From: JAJFIE01 sp964344255
GTDB taxonomy: Bacteria > Pseudomonadota > Alphaproteobacteria > Rhodospirillales > Casp-alpha2
Assembly: GCA_964344255.1 (NCBI GenBank)
Contig: CAYFMQ010000018.1
Location: forward strand, 1-64,000
DNA: 64,000 nucleotides
Direction of reading: 5' to 3'
In this document: piece after piece, positions 8,906-16,915 of the stretch
How the letters are laid out: each line of letters opens with the position of its first letter
Position numbering within the stretch: the first letter of the stretch is position 1
The notes under the pieces: generated by a model
The model's input: only the letters and a program-made list of their open reading frames with translations
What the model was told of the DNA's origin: nothing
Database searches by the model: none
Position numbers and translations under genes: made by a program

Positions 8906-9715
8906 TTATTTCTCTGGCGTTAATTCCGGATAGAAAACAGCGAGCATATCTTCGCAATTATTCTTGATCGCATTAGTTTGCTCGTCGGTGAGTTCAAGAT
9001 CGGACTCCAGCTCCGCTTCAACACCGGCGTTGATTATATTGCCCTGCAATCCCGTTAAACCGGTAAATTCTTCAACGGCATTTACAAATTCATCCTGACG
9101 GATCAGGGAATCTTCATAGCATAGCTTTAACAACCGATCAGATTTTATCGTCAGGTAACCCTTCATCATGTCGTTCCACAAGGCGCACATATCATTGATA
9201 CTGATCTCCGGCCTGTCTCTTAAGGCATCCCTGATCGTGTCCAGCGGATTGCGGTAGATGAAGATGGCTTTTGACTGGGGGTATATGGAAAGTAAATCCG
9301 TCAGCCGGTCAGAAGGAATACCTGCCCGTGCCATCATCCATATATCCCGTCCCTGTTCTTTTGCATAATGCTGCGCCGTGTGCGGCACGTTGTAGATGAC
9401 CGAAAGCAGCGACGCCATATACATTTCATAGGGCATGGCCAATTCCGGCATCCATGTTTGCGGCTCACCGGCTATAGCCAGATCAAGCAGTTGCCGTTCT
9501 CTTTCCTTTGCGTCCTGGTGCCTTTTGATGAGGCCAAACGCCCAGTCCACTAGTGTCAGGGTCTCATCGAAGAGGTTGTCGCCAAAACAGAAACCATTTG
9601 ACGTTTTGCAGACAGAGCGTTGCAGTAATCCGCCGCCGCTGTGATTGCTGGGCGATGTAATAAAAATCGGAGAAATGCTTTCAGCGCTGGTCGGTAGAAC
9701 GATTTCAAGTTCCAT
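8906..9715 (-). CDS. Sulfotransferase family protein
   Basis: The protein is predicted to move a sulfuryl group from PAPS to an acceptor, here probably a sugar. The 269 residues show the two nucleotide-binding signatures of the family: a 5'-phosphosulfate loop near the N-terminus (IFITSPSNHSGGGLLQR, residues about 17-33) and the 3'-phosphate motif AIFIYRNPLDTIRDALR near 150-166. A CYEDSLIRQDEF segment matches the common LKYEDL region. It is the first of three sulfotransferase-like domains in the island. It is downstream of, but separated by about 110 bases from, the gene at 9826-10677. The acceptor is unknown; a flagellar or surface glycan is inferred from the neighbours. Confidence 0.75.
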   Translation of the reverse strand: MELEIVLPTSAESISPIFITSPSNHSGGGLLQRSVCKTSNGFCFGDNLFDETLTLVDWAFGLIKRHQDAKERERQLLDLAIAGEPQTWMPELAMPYEMYMASLLSVIYNVPHTAQHYAKEQGRDIWMMARAGIPSDRLTDLLSIYPQSKAIFIYRNPLDTIRDALRDRPEISINDMCALWNDMMKGYLTIKSDRLLKLCYEDSLIRQDEFVNAVEEFTGLTGLQGNIINAGVEAELESDLELTDEQTNAIKNNCEDMLAVFYPELTPEK

Positions 9716-9806
9716 GGAAAACTGCCTCTTCTATCGAACCTCTGCGAACGTGGGATCGATTATAACAATTCGATTATGTTGTGATGTCGACGTTACCCGA
9801 GAACGG

Positions 9807-9821
9807 TTAATACAAGCTTAG
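9807..9821. promoter_or_regulatory. CtrA-box-like sequence before the sulfotransferase gene
   Basis: TTAA-TACAAGC-TTAG matches seven of eight CtrA consensus positions and lies about 92 bases before the start of the minus-strand gene at 9715. It sits just past the 3' end of the gene at 9826-10677. A single near-match in 64 kb can arise by chance, so this is a weak call. Confidence 0.25.
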
Positions 9822-9825
9822 CGCG

Positions 9826-10677
9826 TCAGATCAGCGCACCCCAGGCGGCCCCATTCTGGAGTTCCTCGAAATGAAACTGGTTATAGGCCAGCCAGTGGAA
9901 AAGCGTCTCTCTCGGCGGTTCATCGAACAATGAATCGGATTCAAGCTGCGCGAAGAACTTCGATATTGAATAGCAGGGATTGTACTCGGTCGTTATCACT
10001 GGAATGCCCAACCGAGTCGCCAGTATGGTGCTGTTTGAATTATAGGCGATGACACAGTGTGCGTTTTCAAGGTCCTGTTCCAGCGTTGTTGCGCTCGATT
10101 CATTGGTAATCAGTTCCATCAGTTCCCCGCGGTCATCCACACGGGGTTCATTAGGTTTTGCGCGTATATTGATGGGCCTGTCCGTGTGTTTCCTGATTTC
10201 TGATACCGTCTGGTCGAGCCAGTCTTGTCCACCGAACATCCAGCTCACAGCATGGGTTGGCGGTAATACCAGGATGGAGTCTCCTCTGCTTTTAGAGGGC
10301 CACTCGAGAATAGGGTTTTCGACAGCGAAATACATATCCCATCGTTGCGAATCACAGGCTTGCAACGTGGACATGGTGTGGTGGTTTTTAACGACCCTCA
10401 ACCATCCACGTTCATATCCGGCATTAAAATAGGCATGGTCGATGTAGAAAAAATCAATGCCGCGCTGTTTGCATTCCCTGTAAACCAGGCCAGTGCCCCT
10501 GAGAATACCCAGGAAGACAAAACAATCAGCATTCGGATGAAGGCCGCCATCCTTGAATTCTTGGATATCGGCAGTTTCAACGCTCAGTCCAGAGATGCTC
10601 TTTAATCCCGGAACGAAGCTGAAGACCAGTTCCGTGGTGTCGGGGCGTCCCGTTGAATAGACGACAACTGATTTCAT
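9826..10677 (-). CDS. Putative glycosyltransferase, capsule-synthesis-like
   Basis: No confident family match could be made by eye. The 283-residue soluble protein starts MKSVVVYSTGRPDTTEL and has alternating strands and helices suggesting a Rossmann-like fold. A late segment, CVIAYNSNSTILATRLGIPV, is the type of motif (S/T-x-x-x-x-A...GIPV) found in the nucleotide-sugar-binding half of capsular polysaccharide and other GT-B transferases. An earlier RPINIRAKPNEPR segment also fits that group. It follows the methyltransferase gene at 10681-11481 with almost no gap, so the two are probably cotranscribed. A role in glycan assembly is inferred. Confidence 0.5.
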   Translation of the reverse strand: MKSVVVYSTGRPDTTELVFSFVPGLKSISGLSVETADIQEFKDGGLHPNADCFVFLGILRGTGLVYRECKQRGIDFFYIDHAYFNAGYERGWLRVVKNHHTMSTLQACDSQRWDMYFAVENPILEWPSKSRGDSILVLPPTHAVSWMFGGQDWLDQTVSEIRKHTDRPINIRAKPNEPRVDDRGELMELITNESSATTLEQDLENAHCVIAYNSNSTILATRLGIPVITTEYNPCYSISKFFAQLESDSLFDEPPRETLFHWLAYNQFHFEELQNGAAWGALI

Positions 10678-10680
10678 CGC

Positions 10681-11481
10681 CTAGTCCTGATCAGACTGCA
10701 GATGGTCATAGGTATGGTCATCCTGACGGGTATCAGGGTTTTTGTAATCGTCCTTGATCTGGTCAACGGCATCATTCACGTAACGCCCCTGCATCGGTAC
10801 GGTGAAGGGGGCATCATTGATTTTTTTATATGCGGCAACAATCGAAATGTTCTGCGTTTCATTTAATGAATAATAATGATGCTCCAGTTCACTCATGGGA
10901 TTTTTCACTTTTTTCTGCTCGAAAAAGGCCCAGTCCTGAACGCCTGTATCCACGTACTGCCCGGTGTTTTGCGCAACCCACATGAAAAGCCATTCATAAC
11001 CATTTGCAGCTACCAGGTCGCGCCAGAGGATCGGGTGAAAATTATAGAACCCGTGGTTGATCCATGGCGCAAATGGCAATACGCAGAGCATAACGCCGCC
11101 TGCCTTGCAGAGATTATGCATATTCTCAAACACCAGGCGCTGATCGAAGATGTGCTCCCCTGTTCCGTTATTGGTGACAAGGTCGTGCTGGGTTTCGTAT
11201 CCGTATTTCTCCCTCAGGTCGTAGTTCAGATCCATCGGGATGGCTTTCAGGGAATCGTTCAGGTCGACGGCTACGTAGTCGCTAAAACCCAAATCCTCGA
11301 AAAACTCCCAAACGTACTCGACAGGTTTCCGGATCGGCCGTTCTGCTATTGTTGAACAGGCATCAATGATATCCGGATGATACCGAAACCGCTGGTTCCC
11401 CCATTCGATCACCGTTGGGTTCGGGCCAAGGTGTTTTGAAATGTGGCTAGTCGCCGCCTGCATGATGAAATTAAAAGCCAT
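10681..11481 (-). CDS. Putative SAM-dependent methyltransferase
   Basis: The 266-residue protein resembles class I methyltransferases of polysaccharide clusters, though the glycine-rich SAM loop is weak (TVIEWGNQRFRYHP near residues 23-36). A YVAVDLNDSLKAIPMDLN segment resembles motif II with an acidic residue ending beta-2. An LCKAGGVMLCVLPFAPWINHG segment resembles the post-motif region of Methyltransf_11 proteins, where MLKPGG is usual. The C-terminal 50 residues are charged and probably disordered. It lies between the glycosyltransferase/dioxygenase fusion and the putative glycosyltransferase at 9826, all on the minus strand with short gaps, so an O-methylation step on the glycan is plausible. 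Confidence 0.55.
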   Translation of the reverse strand: MAFNFIMQAATSHISKHLGPNPTVIEWGNQRFRYHPDIIDACSTIAERPIRKPVEYVWEFFEDLGFSDYVAVDLNDSLKAIPMDLNYDLREKYGYETQHDLVTNNGTGEHIFDQRLVFENMHNLCKAGGVMLCVLPFAPWINHGFYNFHPILWRDLVAANGYEWLFMWVAQNTGQYVDTGVQDWAFFEQKKVKNPMSELEHHYYSLNETQNISIVAAYKKINDAPFTVPMQGRYVNDAVDQIKDDYKNPDTRQDDHTYDHLQSDQD

Positions 11482-11508
11482 TGTTTTGGAATCTGTCCTG
11501 GGACCTGC

Positions 11509-13215
11509 TTACTGGGATTGTTCAATCCACATCCTGTTGTTGCTGTTGAATTCGCCAATAATGTTAACACTGACGCGATCCAGCGTAGCATTCTTTCTTG
11601 GCGTTACGGAATGTACGCTATTCAGAACATTCAGGAACATGGCGTACGAGTTTCGTTTGAAAGGAACTTCAGCATGGACGCCAAGATTAGCGGCATTGAC
11701 TTCCCGGCCGGCCTCCAGATCTATCTTTGAAATCGGCGACAGGGATTCATGGACCGTAAAATTCCCGCCTGTACTCGTATCTTCCGGGTGTTTCATGTAA
11801 AGCAGACCCGCGTATATCTCGATCGGGTTATCCAGATGGGCAGTTCGCGTTGTCTTTTCATCACTTAATGGCTCGTGGATAACAAACTGACAATCAGTCA
11901 CAAGTTCATCGGAAGGCTCAAGTCCCCGCACGGAAACGGCGCCGGATTTCAGTAGGTCCAGATACTGCGGATAAAGTTCTTCTATCTGGCGTTCAAAAAG
12001 CTCGACTACGGACCGGAAATATTCAGCGCTGGTGTGATACTCGAAAAAATCCATCCAGATAGTTGGAATCTTTCGGTCGGTCAGGGCCGCAGCGGATTTG
12101 TACCGGAAATTACCGCCGTCACCGCTGGTTCCCCCAATATGGTAGGCGCCGGCGGTTTTTATAAGGTCTACCGGGAGGGTTTCTTCCAGCTCGCGATAGA
12201 TCAACTCGGGCAAGGCTTCATCCACCCATGCGTGGGGGTAGGGGTGTGTCTGAATCTCCGATATATTCTGAATAACGCTTATGTCAGGTTTTTTTTTAAG
12301 CCGCTTGCTTTTCGATTCCGTTTCGTTGCTGCTTTCCATCCAGTCATCGTCGAACGACTTCCCGGCTTCCTTACGTTCATCCCCCTTCAGGTGATCCATG
12401 TAATTACCGAGGATGCAGTTGATGAAAGGGTGTTCCTCGCCTCCGGCTTTGCCTGACAGATTGCGGTTTGTAACGCCCTGGGTGTTTTCATAATGAAGTC
12501 GATGCACATCCCAGATAAAACTGTCATGCCATTCCTGCAACAGAAATACATCGCCATTCAGATATTCCGTGATCATCTGGGGTAAAAAAACTTCGTGGAT
12601 AGGGTGGCGCTGGTTGAAAACCAGAAAGCCACATTCGCTGTAGGCCTCATCCCGCCCGAGATAGCTCATATAACCGTCGCCAGGGTCGGTTTCGTCGAAG
12701 AACCGCTGGTCAATCGGCGCGTGGGTATAGGTATCGCCATCGATCCAGTAAAGGAGATCGACATCAAACTCCCTGGAAATGCCATAGATGGAAAAAACCT
12801 TGTGGGAAAAACGGATGGCGTCGAACCTGTAATCGTAATATGCCGGCAACAGCCGGGGCGTCACATTAATGCCGTCCGGGGTCGTATAAAGATCGCCAAG
12901 GTATTCACCTTCCTGAAGGGGGCGTCCGAACGATTTCCGGGCTTCAGGGATATCATAGGCGTTCATCAGGCCTTGCGCCTGGGAGAAGCGGTTGAATTTC
13001 GCCTTGAAATGATCGCCTTCAGGAACAAGCGTGCTGTAATCGTAGAAAGTAATCTTTCCGCTGGATTTTATGTCCAATGGGTCCTCGGAAACGACCATGA
13101 GGCGGACGTCGTCAGGCCAGTACTCAACGAAAGTGTCGATCATTCGCCGGCCGTATTTTTCATAACCACTTTGGTTGAACGTCGTAACGGCAATGCGGCT
13201 TTTATCGGTGGTCAT
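11509..13215 (-). CDS. Fused glycosyltransferase-like and 2OG-Fe(II) dioxygenase-like protein
   Basis: Two enzyme-like halves are joined in one 568-residue protein. The N-terminal half (about 1-295) looks like a GT-A-type glycosyltransferase: it starts IAVTTFNQSGYEKYGRRM, has a DxD-type metal motif in LLYWIDGDTYTH near residue 157 and a HPFINCILGNYMDHLKG end. A charged linker (KSKRLKKKPD near 305) follows. The C-terminal half is 2OG-Fe(II) oxygenase-like: an HxD pair in TRTAHLDNPIE near 460, the distal His in NSVHSVTPR near 537 and an Arg in the following strand. The ATG at 13215 is chosen because the upstream gene stops at 13229; the open frame itself continues back to 13299. It could glycosylate and hydroxylate the same acceptor, which is inference. 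Confidence 0.68.
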   Translation of the reverse strand: MTTDKSRIAVTTFNQSGYEKYGRRMIDTFVEYWPDDVRLMVVSEDPLDIKSSGKITFYDYSTLVPEGDHFKAKFNRFSQAQGLMNAYDIPEARKSFGRPLQEGEYLGDLYTTPDGINVTPRLLPAYYDYRFDAIRFSHKVFSIYGISREFDVDLLYWIDGDTYTHAPIDQRFFDETDPGDGYMSYLGRDEAYSECGFLVFNQRHPIHEVFLPQMITEYLNGDVFLLQEWHDSFIWDVHRLHYENTQGVTNRNLSGKAGGEEHPFINCILGNYMDHLKGDERKEAGKSFDDDWMESSNETESKSKRLKKKPDISVIQNISEIQTHPYPHAWVDEALPELIYRELEETLPVDLIKTAGAYHIGGTSGDGGNFRYKSAAALTDRKIPTIWMDFFEYHTSAEYFRSVVELFERQIEELYPQYLDLLKSGAVSVRGLEPSDELVTDCQFVIHEPLSDEKTTRTAHLDNPIEIYAGLLYMKHPEDTSTGGNFTVHESLSPISKIDLEAGREVNAANLGVHAEVPFKRNSYAMFLNVLNSVHSVTPRKNATLDRVSVNIIGEFNSNNRMWIEQSQ

Positions 13216-13228
13216 GATCACATCCTTA

Positions 13229-15109
13229 TCAACTACCGTATCCGGCAATGAACGTCTTGAGGTCGTCTGCCGTACGACCAACGATATTTTCCCAGTCATC
13301 TTCCGACTTGCACCGAATACAGCGTACCGATTTATACCACAGGCTGTCTTCGCGCTCTAAGAACCAGTGCCACAAGGGAATGGGGCCGAGAAGCATCCAT
13401 GTCTTGACGCCGCATGCTCCGGCAAAGTGGATGGTGGCGTTCGAGATTGATATGACAAGATCGACGGCGGAAATCTGTGCCGCGCTTTGTTCCAGGCTGT
13501 CTATGGCGGACACATCCGGATCAACGAAAATGTCGACACCGAATTTTTCCTTTGCCTGCCTTATATCATCTTCAACATCGCCATATTGCAGGCTGACAAA
13601 TTGGCACCCTTCGGTTTCCAGAATGGGTCGCCATAAATCAATGGGAACGCTCTTGTTTTTGGAAAAATTGGGGCTTTTTGACCTCCAGGAAATTCCAATC
13701 GTCGGCCCTTCGCCCAGGTTTTTATACGTTTTCCTATACGTTGCAGTCAGGTCCGGATCGGCAGACAAGTATTGGTCACATGGCTTGAAGTCGTTTACTG
13801 AGCGTCTAATCCATTTCCCCAGTGAACCGATCGAGATACGGTAATCCTCGTCAGGGTTGCGGGTGCCGGGGTCGGGCGGTTGAGTCAGTTCGATGACTGA
13901 CATATCAGGAAAAGCCCTTTGGAACAGGGGAATCAGTCGGCGTTCACATTCGAAGATGACTTGTGCGCCCTGGTCGATAATCTCCTGCAGCATAGAGCCA
14001 TACATGATCTGATCACCGATACCCTGTTCGCCATAAATATGGATCAATTTTCCATCAAGCGGTTGTCCCTCCCACACTGGCGTAGGGGATTTAATAAACG
14101 GCCCGCGGCTTCCGGACAGGAAGGCATATTCATATTCGTCCCAACCGGTAGAAAATTCCTCCTGCGCAAGCAGGGCAAAGCCGAGATTCGTGTGCGCCTC
14201 CGGTGCGGAAGGGTTGCGCTCAACCGCCTTGTAAAACTCTGCAACGCCCTCGCTTAACCTGCCTTGTTCGCATTTGCTGCGGCCGAGGTTGACGTAGCCC
14301 TGGTCACTATCCGGGTTCAGCGCAATGGCTTTCTGTGCGGCTTCTTCCGCTTCGCGCAATCGTTGGAGGGCTATCAGGCTCCGGCTGAGATTAACGTAGG
14401 CATCGAAAAAATGTGGATTGAGGTCGATGCATTTTTCATAAAGCGCGATAGCTTCATCGTGGAGAAGCAGGGCCTGTTTGACGCCTGCCAGATTGTAATA
14501 GGATTCAGGAAATTGCGGTGCGTTGGCGACGGATTTTTCACCTGCATCCAGGGCTTCCTCAAGGAGATCCAGTTCCTGCAAAGTGCCGCACAGGTTGATC
14601 CACGCCTCACCGTGACGCGGGTTGATGCCAACGGATTTTGTCAGGGCCTCTTTCGCCGCACCCCAGTCCTGCTGGGCTTTATAAGCCATGCCGAGAGTGT
14701 TCCACGCGTCAGCGTTACCTGGATTCAGTTCCACAGCCTGTTTGGCGGTTGCGGTCGCCCGTTCGACATCACCTAGCTGCAATAGGGTAATCGACTGGTT
14801 CATCCAAAAAATATCGCTGTTTTCATTGCAGGATGCTGCGGCCTCAAAATATTCAAGCGCCAGGTCCGGGCGCCCGACGCTTAGGCCGATAGCCCCGATC
14901 ATGTTGTAGGCGTCTGCGTTCTCCTGATCGAGGGAAAGGGCCTGCCTGAAGCAGTACTCCGCATCTTCGTACTTTGCCTGGTTGAACAACACCATGCCCT
15001 GTTCCATAAGGGAACTCACGGGCGCTGGTTTGGCATGCGTCGGCTCGTTCGGCAAACGGTCGGGAACTCCGGAATTCTTTTTCGGTTTTCTCTTACGGCT
15101 TTTGGGCAT
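13229..15109 (-). CDS. TPR-repeat glycosyltransferase (GT9/GT41-like)
   Basis: The N-terminal half (about residues 35-300) is a run of tetratricopeptide repeats such as GMVLFNQAKYEDAEYCFRQA and NADAWNTLGMAYKAQQDWGA. The C-terminal half (about 330-626) is transferase-like: LIHIYGEQGIGDQIMYGSML resembles the glycine-rich donor-binding entry of heptosyltransferase/OGT-like folds, followed by VIFECERRLIPLFQRAFP, GISWRSKSP and late LVISISNATIHFAGACG. This architecture is common in alphaproteobacterial flagellar and surface glycan loci, where the TPRs bind a protein acceptor. The ATG at 15109 is used because the 19 residues before it in the open frame look uncoded and AAGA precedes it. It is the first gene of a four- or five-gene minus-strand series. 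Confidence 0.75.
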   Translation of the reverse strand: MPKSRKRKPKKNSGVPDRLPNEPTHAKPAPVSSLMEQGMVLFNQAKYEDAEYCFRQALSLDQENADAYNMIGAIGLSVGRPDLALEYFEAAASCNENSDIFWMNQSITLLQLGDVERATATAKQAVELNPGNADAWNTLGMAYKAQQDWGAAKEALTKSVGINPRHGEAWINLCGTLQELDLLEEALDAGEKSVANAPQFPESYYNLAGVKQALLLHDEAIALYEKCIDLNPHFFDAYVNLSRSLIALQRLREAEEAAQKAIALNPDSDQGYVNLGRSKCEQGRLSEGVAEFYKAVERNPSAPEAHTNLGFALLAQEEFSTGWDEYEYAFLSGSRGPFIKSPTPVWEGQPLDGKLIHIYGEQGIGDQIMYGSMLQEIIDQGAQVIFECERRLIPLFQRAFPDMSVIELTQPPDPGTRNPDEDYRISIGSLGKWIRRSVNDFKPCDQYLSADPDLTATYRKTYKNLGEGPTIGISWRSKSPNFSKNKSVPIDLWRPILETEGCQFVSLQYGDVEDDIRQAKEKFGVDIFVDPDVSAIDSLEQSAAQISAVDLVISISNATIHFAGACGVKTWMLLGPIPLWHWFLEREDSLWYKSVRCIRCKSEDDWENIVGRTADDLKTFIAGYGS

Positions 15110-15391
15110 AAAAAATTCTTGGAATTCTGTTTGGCGGATCAAAAATCCACGTGTCATCGGCATCATGTTATCCGGAGATAAACGCGAATGAAACGGCTTC
15201 TCCTTTTCATGAATTGATAATCTGAGTTAATTAAGAACCCATGAAAGAGACTGCAGTGTATCCTTATGGAACAAACAGACTGAAAGCTCGGAAGACTTAT
15301 TTTTTCCGTTCACCAAGGAGATCGATTAACGCAAGTTTCACAGTTATCTCCTACAAATTGATTAGCTAGCTTCTTCAGGAGATGTGCCAGA
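15110..15391. promoter_or_regulatory. Divergent intergenic region between two glycosyltransferase genes
   Basis: About 280 bases separate the minus-strand TPR glycosyltransferase from the plus-strand GT8-like gene. The stretch is A+T-rich, with an AGTTAATTAAG core at about 15227-15237. It must carry promoters for both directions, but no element was clear enough to name. Confidence 0.35.
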
Positions 15392-16081
15392 ATGATTCGT
15401 GTTTTTATTGGTTATGACCCACGTGAAAGCGTTGCCTACCACGTCCTTTCCCATAGCATCCTGAAACGCGCCACCGAACCGGTTTCAATAACGCCGCTGG
15501 CGCTCAATCAGCTTGGCGATCTGATGTGGCGTGAACGCAATTCGTTGCAATCCACAGATTTTTCTTTCTCCCGTTTCCTTGTGCCTTATCTGTGCGGCTT
15601 TGACGGTTGGGCGGTTTTCATGGATTGCGACATGCTGGTCCTTGACGATATGGCGAGCCTATGGTCGATGCGTGATGACAAGTTTTCCGTCATGTGCGTC
15701 AAGCATGACCATGTTCCCGAGGAAGAGACAAAGTTTCTTGGCGCTGTTCAGACGAAGTATGAGAAGAAAAACTGGTCAAGCGTCATGCTTTTCAATTGCG
15801 GAAAATGTCAGGCCCTGACGCCGGACTATGTCAATACCGCCACCGGCCTGGAACTTCATCGTTTCAAATGGCTGGAGTCGGATGATCTGATTGGGGAAAT
15901 TCCTCATCGCTGGAATCATCTGGTCGATTACGACCCCAATGTCCCGATTGGTGAAATCTCCAATTTGCATTACACGATTGGAGGGCCATATTTTGAAGAA
16001 TACAGATCATGCAGTTATTCTGAAGAGTGGAATAACGAGCATGACGATATGCAGTTTGCCGGTTTGTTGACAGGTGAATAA
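15392..16081 (+). CDS. GT-A glycosyltransferase (GT8-like)
   Basis: The 229-residue protein is a compact GT-A-type transferase. It opens MIRVFIGYDPRESVAYHVLS, where the nucleotide-sugar site begins, and has a DxD metal motif in AVFMDCDMLVLDDM near residues 75-88. SSVMLFNCGKC follows near 130. A NLHYTIGGPYFEEY segment near the C-terminus gives the last metal-binding histidine expected in GT8-type enzymes. Such small stand-alone transferases are frequent in O-antigen and flagellin glycan clusters. Donor and acceptor are not known. A short plus-strand sulfotransferase gene follows 61 bases later and may be cotranscribed. Confidence 0.72.
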   Translation: MIRVFIGYDPRESVAYHVLSHSILKRATEPVSITPLALNQLGDLMWRERNSLQSTDFSFSRFLVPYLCGFDGWAVFMDCDMLVLDDMASLWSMRDDKFSVMCVKHDHVPEEETKFLGAVQTKYEKKNWSSVMLFNCGKCQALTPDYVNTATGLELHRFKWLESDDLIGEIPHRWNHLVDYDPNVPIGEISNLHYTIGGPYFEEYRSCSYSEEWNNEHDDMQFAGLLTGE

Positions 16082-16113
16082 GACCTTGACCGGCCATAGC
16101 TCCCAAAACGCAC

Positions 16114-16128
16114 ACCTGAATGTCAGGT
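16114..16128. repeat. 15-bp perfect palindrome before sulfotransferase gene
   Basis: ACCTGA-ATG-TCAGGT is a perfect inverted repeat just upstream of the ATG at 16143. Related CCTGA-N4-TCAGG elements occur at 48055-48068 and 63776-63789, also between genes. It could be an operator, an RNA hairpin near the ribosome site, or chance. Confidence 0.4.
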
Positions 16129-16142
16129 AAAGGGACTCAATA

Positions 16143-16901
16143 ATGGAATTTATCTGGGTTGCATCATATCCGAAGTCAGGATGTACATGGATGCGGTTCA
16201 TTTTGACCCATCTTCTGTTTAGTGATGAGAACGGAACGCCGAATGTCCAGGAAGCAGTTCCGGACATGCATGATTATTACGGGGCTTTGAAACATACATG
16301 GCAGGGGGCTTATCCCGTAAAGACGCATCTGTATCATGAAAATTTACCACCCAGAATGCATACTAGGGCAGCCATTCATATCAGGCGCAATCCCCTTGAC
16401 GTTGTCGATTCGGCTATTGCTTATCTCAGCCCCGAAACCGATAAACAACGCACTGAACTGATCAATACGTTCAGTCATGTTGGGAGTATCGATCCATGGT
16501 ATAAAGTCCTGGGATATGGGACGTGGATGGGAAATTTGGAAAGTTGGCTGAAAAACAAACATGATTTCCCTGTTCTTTCCCTTAAGTATGAAGACATGCT
16601 TGAAGATACCCACATGAGTGTCCGGAAAGTCGCCGAATTCATGTCAGTAGACGTTGATGACAAGCGGGTCGATGAAATCGTCGAAGCGACTTCGTTTAAA
16701 AAAATGCGATCACAGGAAGAAAAAGAACAAAATTCAAAAGAAATAGGTGTTTTTATGGATGAGCAGCGGTTCAATAAACCGGATTTCCGGTTTATGCGAT
16801 CCGGTAAATCAGGTTCTTACAAGGACAACCTGTCTGAGTATGAAATCGAACAATTGACCGAAGGCTTCAGGTCAACAATGAAAGCTTACGGATACTTGTA
16901 A
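16143..16901 (+). CDS. Sulfotransferase family protein
   Basis: The protein is predicted to transfer sulfate from PAPS. The 252 residues carry textbook motifs: the 5'-phosphosulfate loop IWVASYPKSGCTWMRF at residues 4-19 and the 3'-phosphate motif AIHIRRNPLDVVDSAIAY near 77-94. LSLKYEDMLEDTH follows near 145, and the C-terminal SGKSGSYKDNLS completes the sulfotransferase fold (normally RKGxxGDWK). The family acts on small molecules, glycans or glycolipids. It lies between the GT8-like gene and the convergent TPR-GT41-sulfotransferase gene, whose stop is only 14 bases away. Together they argue that the glycan made here is sulfated. Confidence 0.85.
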   Translation: MEFIWVASYPKSGCTWMRFILTHLLFSDENGTPNVQEAVPDMHDYYGALKHTWQGAYPVKTHLYHENLPPRMHTRAAIHIRRNPLDVVDSAIAYLSPETDKQRTELINTFSHVGSIDPWYKVLGYGTWMGNLESWLKNKHDFPVLSLKYEDMLEDTHMSVRKVAEFMSVDVDDKRVDEIVEATSFKKMRSQEEKEQNSKEIGVFMDEQRFNKPDFRFMRSGKSGSYKDNLSEYEIEQLTEGFRSTMKAYGYL

Positions 16902-16915
16902 TCCGGAAAGGTCTT

